A stretch of 64,000 nucleotides of DNA from Dryas octopetala (taxonomy: Eukaryota > Streptophyta > Magnoliopsida > Rosales > Rosaceae), in contig OY992838.1 of assembly GCA_963921425.1 (NCBI GenBank), positions 19,323,861-19,387,860 of the forward strand, in the 5' to 3' direction. Of the stretch, positions 55,704-64,000 are shown piece after piece. Position numbers and translations under genes: made by a program. The notes under the pieces were generated by a model, which saw only the letters and a program-made list of their open reading frames with translations, had not been told where the DNA came from and did not search any database. Position 1 is the first letter of the stretch, and each line of letters opens with the position of its first letter.

Positions 55704-55712
55704 TTTCGAAGG

Positions 55713-55914
55713 AAAGCTGCTATTTGCACACCCTTTTAAAAAAAAAAAAAAAAGTCAAGGGAAAAGCCCATTTGGCCCTCCCTTCACCCACACACCCCCA
55801 TCCCCATCTCCCCCCCTCCCCCGTACACACCCCATCTTCCCATCTCCATCTTTTTTTTTTCTTCTTCACCGTCGAAGCCCACCCCCCACCCTCCACCCTC
55901 CACCCTCCACCCTC

Positions 55915-55981
<67 letters not shown>

Positions 55982-56571
55982 CTCTCACCCAAGCAGACAA
56001 CCAAAAAAAAAAAAAATTTGAAGCGGGTTCGGCGGACCAGTGCCGAACCCGCTCCAATTTTTTTTTTTTGTTGGTTTTCTTCTCTGGCGAGTTGGGTAGG
56101 TTAGGTGGTCGGCGTGGTCTTGGCGGCTATGCATGCATGTGTGCAAGTTGGGTGGGGGGAGGAGCGAGGGAGGGGGTGGGGGTGGGTTGTGTATGGAAGT
56201 TTATGGTCTGTGGGGGTGGGCTGTGGGGGTGTGGCAGGGGGAGGGGAGGGCGATGGCAGAGGGAAGAAGAGAAATGGAAGGAGAAAAAGGAAAGGAGAGG
56301 GGGAGAGAGAGAAGAGAAGGGAAGGGTTGAGCCGCCGGCAACCCCGCCGGCAACCTTGCCGGCGGTGGGGGTGGCTGAGGGAGGTGTCGGGGTGGGGTGT
56401 GTGTTGTCTGGGTTTTGGGAGGGGTGTGTATAAGTTGGGATATTTTGGTAATTGGGAGGGGTGTGTATATGAGAAATGTTAATTGTGGGAGGAGTGTGGG
56501 GGTGTGAAGTGAGAAAAAATGAGGAAATGGTGTGCAAAAAGAAATTTAGGGGTGTGCAAATAGCAGCACTC
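55713..56571. mobile_element. Mutator-like MITE, intact copy
   Basis: 859 bp flanked by a perfect 9-bp TTTCGAAGG (55704-55712, 56572-56580). The ends AAAGCTGCTATTTGCACACC and, complemented, GAGTGCTGCTATTTGCACAC match. A 9-bp duplication points to the Mutator superfamily. Same layout as at 53429: C/T-rich left half with (CT)n at 55921-55969, central palindrome (GAAGCGGGTTCGGCGGACCA against GTGCCGAACCCGCTCC), G/A-rich right half. No transposase. Confidence 0.88.
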
Positions 56572-56783
56572 TTTCGAAGGTGTTTTAATATTTTGTGTAA
56601 TTACCATCTTGTCCTTCCGTTAGTTTTTTTCATGTTTGCAACTTGAATTTACGAGTTTACCCTTGTTTCATATTTCCTGGTGGGTGATTGGCAGTCGTCG
56701 AAGAACCAGACCCCTTACCCCCTGCATGTCATCCGCGATCCCACTAGACACCGACGCCGTACACAACCTTTTCACCCCACAAG

Positions 56784-56870
56784 CAGAGACGTATCTTAGT
56801 GGGGGCTGAGGTGGGCTGTAGCCCACCCCAAATTTTTGCAAAGAAAAAAAATACTCAATAGCCCAATATT
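56784..56870. mobile_element. Left end of a hAT-like element
   Basis: CAGAGACGTATCTTAGTGGG followed by a TGGGCTGTAGCCCACCCC stem resembles the terminus at 23654 and the CAGGGGCGGA ends. The right end was not located. Confidence 0.35.
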
Positions 56871-56964
56871 CCAATAGCCCAAATGCCCAATACCCAAGTA
56901 ACCCAACCCATGACACAAAAAAAAATCTACAGATCAATAAATTTAATACCTCTGCCCATTCAGC

Positions 56965-57100
56965 TAGGGCTGGGTAAAAATATCGAAATACCAAAAAATA
57001 CCGATACCGTACCGATTTTATACCGAAAAGTACCGATACCGAAAATACCGATAAATTCAGTAACGGTACTGGTTTACAAAACCCGATACCGACCGTATAT
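56965..57100. repeat. TACCGATA-rich repeat
   Basis: ACCGATACCGTACCGAT and ACCGAAAAGTACCGATACCG words repeat after GGGCTGGGTAAAAATA, which resembles the end of a dispersed plant element. Partner end not found. Confidence 0.4.
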
Positions 57101-58030
57101 TGAAAAAATATAATTAAAATAATTCATTTTATACATTTCTATACTATACTGGTATACCCTAAATATAAAATACTTAGTATTACCTTTCAATATAATTTAT
57201 AATTTTATATAATACATTTCTAATTTTCTATAATTTATATCAAACATATATAAATTTATAAACCCTAAACCTATAACTTATTAACTTATATTTTTTTTAA
57301 TTTATATAATACATTTTTATATAAAAACTAATTAAAAATACCCTAAACCCTAAAATTATACTAAATTATAAACCCTATATAGTATATGTATATGATATCT
57401 CATACTAAATTACTAATTTCTATACCCTAATAGTCTAATACTATAAATTTATAATTCATAGATTCATAGTTGGTAACTTAGAGTTTGGTATATAGTATAT
57501 AGTATAATACTATAATATGGTATAATATGGTATAATATAGTATAATATGATAATATTAGTAATTTAGTATATTGTATAATATGATATAATATAGTAAAAT
57601 ATGGTATAATATGGTATAATATATTAATATCAATATAGACTATGGAGTTATGGACTATTTATGATTTATGTACTTACTTCAATCATAAATGTATAATATG
57701 GTATAATATATTATTATTAATATATGGTAGTAGCCATTTAGCCTAACGGCCCTATTAGGTATATGACCTATACCATATGACATATACCCTAAGGTTTAGA
57801 AGATGATATAAATTAAAAAATATGTAAACTATTAAGTTATTGACTATATACTATAAATTATAAAAAACATATGTAATAAAAATAAAAAACTCCAAACCCT
57901 AATTGAAATTTGAAACCCCAAAATATCCTAAATTCTAAACCCCAAAATTCAAACCCTAAACGAAACCTCAAAATACCCTATAAAAACTTTATTTTTATTA
58001 TTTTTTCTTGCCCTTTCCCCCTAACACCCA
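57101..58030. repeat. AT-rich DNA with TATAATATGG minisatellite
   Basis: Almost 1 kb of A/T. Between 57490 and 57640 the decamer TATAATATGG or variants recurs more than eight times. No gene. Confidence 0.6.
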
Positions 58031-58033
58031 AGG

Positions 58034-58200
58034 GTTTAAATTTCGAAATTTTCGGCGAAATTTCGCCGAAAATTTCGATTTTGAGGGGTTCCGAAATTTT
58101 AACACCCATTCGACCAAATTTCGAAAAATTTCGGCGAAATATTCGACGAAATTTCGCCGAAAATTTCGAGCGAAATTTCGAATACTCTCACAGCAAATTT
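58034..58200. repeat. Array of GAAATTTC palindromes, left
   Basis: CGAAATTTTCGGCGAAATTT, CGCCGAAAATTTCG and related words repeat about ten times in either direction. Could be the subterminal array of a DNA transposon; see also 59655-59775. Confidence 0.55.
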
Positions 58201-58794
58201 TTTTGAATTTGAGAGAAATTTCGCTCAAATATCCAGATCCAGCTAACCAGAGGGAGAGAAGGGAGGAGAGGCGAGCTGGCCTCGTCGCCGGCCGTCGCCG
58301 AAGGCAGCAGATCGGGGAGGAAGATGAGGAATAGAGAGAGACCAGGGAAGAAGGAAAGAAGGAGAAAAGAGGAAGAGAAGGAGGGAGGAGAAAGAGGGAG
58401 GAAAGAGAAGGTGTTTGGGCGTGGGTCTGGTGGCGGCTGGGCAGTGGGAAAAAAAGAAAAAGAAGTGGGTTTGGTGGCTTGAAGTTGAAGAAATAGACAA
58501 GCAGTGCTACGCAGCTCAAAGAAGCTGCGTGGGAATTTTGGGAAACCCTAGAAAATTGTGTTAGTGAGAATTCCTTACTTCCATTCCAGGTCGCAGAGAT
58601 CTCTTTCTTGCCACGGTTGTTTGTTTGAGCTCAAATGCAGAGAAAGAGGAGAGAGAATGATAAAGTGAACTTTGTATGAGTAGTAGTAGTACTGTAGTAG
58701 TTAGCTAATTGGTGCTGACTGCTGAGTGGCTGACTGGCTGGGCAGTGGGAAAAAAGAAAGAAAAGGGGAAGAGTCTGAAGAGATGAAGTCACGG

Positions 58795-59030
58795 GCAGAA
58801 AGAAGAAAAGAAGGAAAGGAAGGAAGGAAAGAAAAGAAAAAGAAAAGAAAAGAAAAGAAAGAAAGAAAAAAGAAAAGAAAAGAAAGAAAGAAAAAAGAAA
58901 AAAAAGAAAAAGAAAAGAAAAGAAAGAAAGAAAAAAGAAAAGAAAGAAAGAAAAAAGAAAAGAAAAAAAAAAAGAAAAAAAAAGAAAGAAAAAAAAAAAG
59001 AAAAAAAAAAAAAAAGAGGAAAAAAAAAAG
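58795..59030. repeat. (GAAA)n-type purine microsatellite
   Basis: Over 230 bases of only A and G, with GAAAA, AAGAAAG and GAAAGAAA units. The Lys-rich frame across it is an artefact. Confidence 0.92.
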
Positions 59031-59654
59031 TTTAGGATTGGTTAAGGATCTTTTGAGTTATCAAACAATTGAAAAATTCAAGAGAAACTATTGTACGTTC
59101 ATGAACTGTACATCATGTTTCATTCATTGTTCTTATGCACATGCATGTATATAATTGTTGACGCAAATTAATAGCTGAAGTTAATTAGTCGTAGAGAATT
59201 TTCAAAATAAATTATATATATACTGATTTCGTTTAGGGTCTTTGTGCAATTAGAAAAAAAAAAAACTTTTTGGTTTCGTTTAGTTGTTTTTAAATCCTAA
59301 ATCCTAATACATTTCTATATAAAAATAATTAAAAATATCTTAAAGAGCCTAAACCCTAATATCTTATACCATATCCTAAAAAATATAGAATACACATTAT
59401 AAAGTATACAAAATTTAGTGTATATATTATAGAGTATATAGAATTTAGTGTATAAATTATAGAGTATAAAAAATATATTAATTTCATTTACTCATTATAC
59501 TAATTTTATTTAATAGTATTTGCCTCCAGCGTGCATTATATTCATATTATATCACATGAAATTTACTATATAATTTAGTTTCTTCAATGTTTTTTATCAA
59601 TGTAGTAGATAATATGTTAAATAAACATATAGTAAAGTTTCATTCAAAATTTCC

Positions 59655-59775
59655 GTATTTTGATAGTAATTTCCGTCGTTTCCGTCTAATTTCTGTCGAA
59701 ATTTAAAAATCTTCGAAATTTCCGTCGAAATTTCCATCGAAATTTCCATCGAAATTTCCTCGAAACCCGAAATTT
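59655..59775. repeat. Array of GAAATTTC palindromes, right
   Basis: CGAAATTTCCGTCGAAATTT and CCATCGAAATTTCC repeat four to five times. It shares the GAAATTTC core with the array at 58034. Confidence 0.55.
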
Positions 59776-61019
59776 TATTCCTTGCTTACCCCTCACATAA
59801 TTCACATTTATATTCTGTGCTGATGCATATGTTTTTTCTTACCCAATCCACAGACACACTACTTGAATCCAAAGGATAAACAAATAAAGCAAAGACCAAG
59901 TTAAGAGTATTTAAAGAAAAGCAGAAGGAAGTTAAAAAAATTTATAGGGAAGAAACTACTAGAAAGGACAAACCAATTGAGAATTAGAGAAAAAAAGAGT
60001 CCAAGATCTCAATGATATGTAATTATGTATATTTTAGGCCAAAAGAAAAGTATGGCCATCAAGTCTTTTTTTTTTTTCCTTTACTGTTGTTTCTTTTTGA
60101 ATATTTGCTTTTTAATTTAAGTGCATCTCTTATTTGCTTTATTTTTCGTTTGTTTATTTTTACTGTAAGAAATTTATGACGTAGTGCTGATTGAACAAAT
60201 TTTTTTTTTTCCTTTTTAGGAGGATACCTAAAAGAAAGAAAGAATTTGAAGATGATACCGCCAAAAAATCGTATGCTTTGAAAGAAACTTGTATGTTATA
60301 AGTAATCATCTTCTTGAAGCTATTTGTGGTTTTCTTATGTAAATTCTCTTATCTTATGTTAATTTTATTTTTAATGCGAGCTCGCCTACAAAAATTTAGG
60401 TTTAAATTAAAAATCTTGCTTTAAATACATGTTAAGGCAAATGCTTCTTACTATCTGCTTGATTTTTATTTTTTGTAGGAATACATCTATTTGATTTGAA
60501 GTGCTGAAACATTTACACTTTGGTAAAAGTTTTTATGACTTTGCTTTTTTTTCAAATCCTCCTTAACAATGCTTTGTTTTGCTTTTATTTGGTTATTTTT
60601 ATTTTAATGAATATACTATTGCTAATATTTAGCTGACTCCCTCTCTTACTTCCTTTCTGTGTGGCTTCACAGTTCTGTTTTATCACAAAATGAAAAAGCC
60701 CAGCCTTTTTCATCAATTTCCTAACTCATTCGAATTAATCTTTTTCTTATAGATATGGGATTTGGTATATGGCATATGAACAGTACATCCCCACAAATTA
60801 CTTAAATTCCATGGCAGTGAACCTCAAATCAAATGATTTATTTTCCTTAACACAATCTCCATGGCAGTGCACCAATGTAATGGTCTAGAGGACCTGTCCA
60901 AAAACTCATGAGCTCAAAGATGGCACTGAAGCATACCACATGTATCTCTCAATCTTCAATGTAGACGAAGCCAAGATTCAACCCACCTCTTCCATCCCCT
61001 CAAGTCATCACCATATTTG
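59776..61019. other. Intergenic DNA, AT-rich
   Basis: No domain recognised. A lysine-rich exon-like stretch at about 60220-60295 (RIPKRKKEFEDDTAKK) follows a pyrimidine tract and TTTTTAG, but no neighbouring exon supports it. Confidence 0.35.
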
Positions 61020-61022
61020 TAA

Positions 61023-61573
61023 GAGCATGTGCAATGCAAAGTCAATAGGGGAGGTCAGTTTATTATTATATTGACACTGTGGAAGAAAAAATGCTTGCAA
61101 TGGGGAGGTCAATAATTAACTATTGACCTGACTTATCAATAGATGTGTCAAAAAATTGACTTGTGAATTGCCAAATGACCACCCTAGAACTGAGACATGT
61201 TGGGACCAAAGAGGATATGTTTTGAAATTTAATTGGTTAGCGTCTGTGCAGGCGCAGATTTTAGCAAGCGATCGCTACCCAAATTTAATAAAAAATCTGA
61301 GTATTAATTTAAATTATTAAAAATATTAAATATTAGGCTCATTTTAATGAGATAAAAATTTCATTGAGATAATTTCAATAGTATAATTTTTAAAATAAAA
61401 AAACTTAAAAATTTTAATTTGTAAGAAAATATACGAAAATACTAAAAACATATAACTATTGACTCATTGCAAACAAAATAACTTAAGTCAAGTCAATAAT
61501 TGACATAATTAAAAAATGGGCGTCAATTGGCTTGTATTAACATGTCAATTGACATTTAGCATTGCACATGCTC
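61023..61573. mobile_element. MITE with TAA target duplication
   Basis: 551 bp between TAA at 61020-61022 and 61574-61576. The left end GAGCATGTGCAATGCAAAGT and complemented right end GAGCATGTGCAATGCTAAAT match for 15 bases. TAA duplication suggests PIF/Harbinger; GAGCAT-type ends occur in other plant MITE groups too, so the superfamily is tentative. Confidence 0.8.
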
Positions 61574-61634
61574 TAAGTAATCCTTGTATGCCCGAAAGAA
61601 GTTAAAAGGATAAAAAACACATAGATGTGTCAGA

Positions 61635-61835
61635 CAGGCCAGCCCAGCCCAACCCATCATGTTTAAAATCGGTCCGTTCTTGATTCGAGCCGTGCCCGAT
61701 TCATATTCGTGCCGGGCTCAGCCTGGCCTATTTATTCCAAACACTAGGTCAAGCACTCAAGCACAAGCCCTTGGTGGGCCAGGCCTTAACGGGCAGAGCC
61801 CGGGTCAAAGCACAAGCCCGCTTTTTTTTCACGAG
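61635..61835. repeat. Dispersed repeat rich in GGCCC/GGGCC words
   Basis: CAGGCCAGCCCAGCCCAACC, GGGCTCAGCCTGGCC, GGGCCAGGCC and AGCCCGGGTC recur. This phrase set is common at ends of dispersed plant elements; no boundaries found. Confidence 0.35.
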
Positions 61836-62373
61836 CCTACTTATTTAGTTTTTTTTTTTTTTCATGTCCATGAAAACAAATTATACATCATTAGTTAGAT
61901 TAACTATCATCATTTAACTGAATTAGCTGCATACATTTAACTCATGAGCGAGATAAGCATTACAGGAAAAACTAGTTAACACTTGAAATAAACACATACA
62001 TATAAATCTAAGTTGCTCAACTTTTCCATCCCATGAAAAAATAAAATGCCAAGAAAAGATAAATCATCTTGTTGAACATCTATAGCCAAACATCCCTTGA
62101 AAGGTTCACCAAGAAACCAATGTACTTGAAAAGAAGAGCAAAAAAAGAACAGTCAGAACATCCACACAAGCTTATGAAATTACCATTGTACTTAATAAAT
62201 CTCAGCATGGAGTCTCATGAATCATGTTACTAGAGTCAGTATGGAAATAAATGGCAGATGTAGAAAGCACCAAGCAAGTGAGGTACTAAAGAACATAATA
62301 CCAAACATACATTATTACTCAGCATCTATAGGAATGAAATTGTCCAGCACCATATTAGAAAAGTGGAACTTAC

Positions 62374-62981
62374 ATGTGAGCTGGGAAATGGGCATTTAAA
62401 CCTCGCTTGAAGTGGAGCCTCCTTAAAATGAATTGGCAAAATATATATCTGAAATGAAAAGTCATCATAACTGTTGAAGAACAGAGTGTGCATAGCCATG
62501 AAACACTAAATAACTAAAATTACCTAGAGAGCAATGCTGGTTGACCTCATCAATAGTTGGCTTTATTAATTTAAAGCTTGTTATGCAGTCATGTCAAAAC
62601 TGTTATGCAGGTTATCCAGTTATTCATCATGGAGTCACGTAAAGACTGTTATGCAGGTTATCCAGTTATTCCTTATCAAAATTATATCGTTAGGGCTTTC
62701 TTGCCTTATATACAAAATTTCATTGGCTGTGTTCTTTATCTCCCGGAAAACTCAGATTCAGAAAATATGGATTGCATGGACAAAGGAAAAAAACAAACCC
62801 ATCACAATATGGATTACCATAGAAAAAAATCTGAACCAAGTAGTAAAAACTATTTAACACAGCTGGACTCAAGACAAACAAGTGAGCTTACACTTGCAAG
62901 GGAGAGAACTTGGCAAATTGTAGCCGTTGTCCATATTGATAGTGCAAGAGCTTCCTCAGCAGCAACCAACTTAACATTGAC
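62374..62981 (-). CDS. Two possible exons of an unidentified minus-strand gene
   Basis: 62981-62892: acceptor TTAAAG, 30 open codons reading VNVKLVAAEEALALSIWTTA then TICQVLSLAS, donor AGT/GTAAGC. 62448-62374: acceptor ATTTCAG, 25 open codons IYILPIHFKEAPLQARFKCP, donor CAT/GTAAGT. Both are multiples of three and can be joined in phase 0. I do not recognise the protein and no start, stop or further exon was found, so this may be chance. Confidence 0.25.
62586..62675. repeat. Short tandem duplication
   Basis: AACTGTTATGCAGGTTATCC with the following AGTTATTC occurs at about 62598 and 62644 (AGACTGTTATGCAGG...), period about 47. Confidence 0.75.
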
Positions 62982-62989
62982 CTTTAACC

Positions 62990-63700
62990 AAGTGAAGATT
63001 AGTTCAGAGAATATTAAAAAAAAAAAAAATTAAAAAAATGGAGAGGAAGAATATAAAAAAATTATAAAAAAATATGGATTAACATAGACACCAGTTTTTT
63101 CTCAAACAATTCAATTAAAAGAATTTTTTTACAAACAAAAATGAAAAAGAACACCCAGCCCCACACCCACCCAGCAAACCCCTCCCTTACTCACCAGAAC
63201 CCCGGTGACTTTCCCTCTTCTCTCTCTTTCTTCTTCCCTCTCTTGCCCTCTATTTCCCACAAAAGCTTGACAAAGTATGTTCCTACCTTCTCTTTTGATC
63301 TCCCAGTAGAAGTAAAGTCCTTATGACCTGATTTTGGACAAAAAGATGACAAGCGGATTAAAATATAAGTAAAGCAACGGAAATGAGAGGGGGGAGAATA
63401 TCTGGAAGAGAGAAAATAGAGTGCCTGAGCTGATAATAGAAACTACTACAAAATCCCAAATGCACATCATAAAATAATAGGAACCATGAGTTTTATGATG
63501 ATAACAAGAAAGTCAGATACATGAAGAGAAACAGCAAAAACGAATGGAAAGCCACTTAATTTCATTGTAAAGAAAACCAAAAGAGAGTCAAAACAAAATT
63601 CAAATATCCAAAAACTGAGATTTCTTAATTTCTAGAAGCACAAAGATTCCTTAATTACTAGGTTTAATTTCCTCCAGAACCTTCTTCCATTCCTAAAATT
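62990..63700. other. AT-rich DNA with MITE-like C-rich block
   Basis: 63150-63260 is C/T-rich (CCCAGCCCCACACCCACCCA, ACTCACCAGAACCCCGGTGA) like the left half of the Mutator-like MITE family, but terminal repeats are absent. Nothing else recognised. Confidence 0.35.
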
Positions 63701-63725
63701 TCAAAGTCCTACTCAGTCTCAGGGA

Positions 63726-63935
63726 TTAATGGAGTTTTCTACTAAGATTATTTTCAAGCAAGATATGATCAAGATTGGGTTTCATTTCTTCCTGGATAGC
63801 ACAACATGTCAAGCATCTATCAACATCATCGTTATGCATTTGTTTCTCCGATATTTTGGCATCAATCTGTGTCCTCCTAACATTTAAAATTTTGTTTATA
63901 CCTTCGAAAATGATCAGGAATGTCATCGAATTCAT
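63726..63935 (-). other. Unassigned open frame of 69 codons
   Basis: Minus-strand frame MNSMTFLIIFEGINKILN to LENNLSRKLH. The balanced composition (RTQIDAKISEKQMHNDDVDR, CLTCCAIQEEMK) is unlike nearby low-complexity frames. No homologue recognised, and no splice or promoter support. Confidence 0.2.
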
Positions 63936-64000
63936 AACACAGATATTAATGAAAATGAAATCAAAACAAGCCGGTGGGGTGGGGCTGTGTTGAAACAGAG

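Noticed and set aside
55690..56537. Frames of 125-247 codons on both strands
   Set aside because: They cover the Mutator-like MITE with its CT run and mirror composition; no protein signal.
58726..59154. Frame of 142 codons, nearly all Lys and Glu
   Set aside because: A (GAAA)n microsatellite.
62524..62580. Possible third minus-strand exon (KPTIDEVNQHCSL) between the two candidates at 62.4 and 62.9 kb
   Set aside because: Joining it to 62448 gives an immediate stop, and its acceptor is poor.
1..64000. CRISPR arrays, bacterial operons, rRNA or tRNA genes
   Set aside because: None seen. Tandem repeats found are minisatellites or transposon parts, and spacing and composition do not fit CRISPR.

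Overview
The window is plant nuclear DNA, most likely from a woody or large-genome eudicot. The evidence is GT-AG introns, two conserved plant genes with long introns, and about half the sequence taken up by plant-type transposons (L1-like LINEs, Ty1/copia, Ty3/gypsy of the Tat lineage, hAT, PIF/Harbinger and Mutator-like non-autonomous elements). I see no bacterial operons, CRISPR array, rRNA or tRNA gene. The species cannot be named from the sequence.

0-20 kb, plus strand: sixteen exons (999-19868) of a phosphatidylserine decarboxylase of the PSD2/PSD3 type. They encode two EF-hands followed by the complete catalytic domain, and the reading frame is open across all exons (492 codons plus stop). 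The N-terminal exons, which should carry a C2 domain, lie left of the window. The introns are full of transposon relics: a 5'-truncated LINE with probable target duplication (about 1356-4517), a Tourist-like MITE (6808-7053), an RNase H relic (about 8168-8560), a decayed copia element (about 12.03-14.04 kb) and a second copia 3' end (about 16.69-17.06 kb).

20-26 kb: intergenic DNA with a duplicated CT-rich block and a dense complex of direct and inverted repeats (23.4-25.8 kb). A hAT-like MITE with a perfect 8-bp target duplication sits inside it.

26.1-38.0 kb, minus strand: a complete-length Ty3/gypsy element of the Tat lineage, with two 1054-bp LTRs and ATATA target duplications. It has gag, RT, RNase H, a second RNase H and integrase, and it carries an extra gene in antisense with its own TATA box and two introns. 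I cannot find a protease and the integrase has several stops, so it is not autonomous.

38.4-44.9 kb: a foldback MITE, then a broken second gypsy element (LTR, PBS, gag, protease). It is cut short by an LTR fragment of another element and by a partial copy of its own LTR.

44.8-53.2 kb, minus strand: a coding fragment ending in a stop just next to that LTR, and a complete gene for cytochrome b-c1 complex subunit 6 (QCR6 hinge protein). An intron of about 4 kb splits the QCR6 start codon. That intron contains a MITE and a LINE 3' end.

53.3-56.6 kb: a large foldback element interrupted by a Mutator-like MITE, followed by a second copy of the same MITE with a 9-bp target duplication. 56.7-64 kb is repeat-rich: purine tracts, arrays of the GAAATTTC palindrome, a MITE with TAA target duplication, and a few unproven exon-like stretches on the minus strand.

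The two host genes act in unrelated processes (phosphatidylethanolamine synthesis and mitochondrial respiration). Nothing suggests they are co-regulated; the rest of the window is transposon history.
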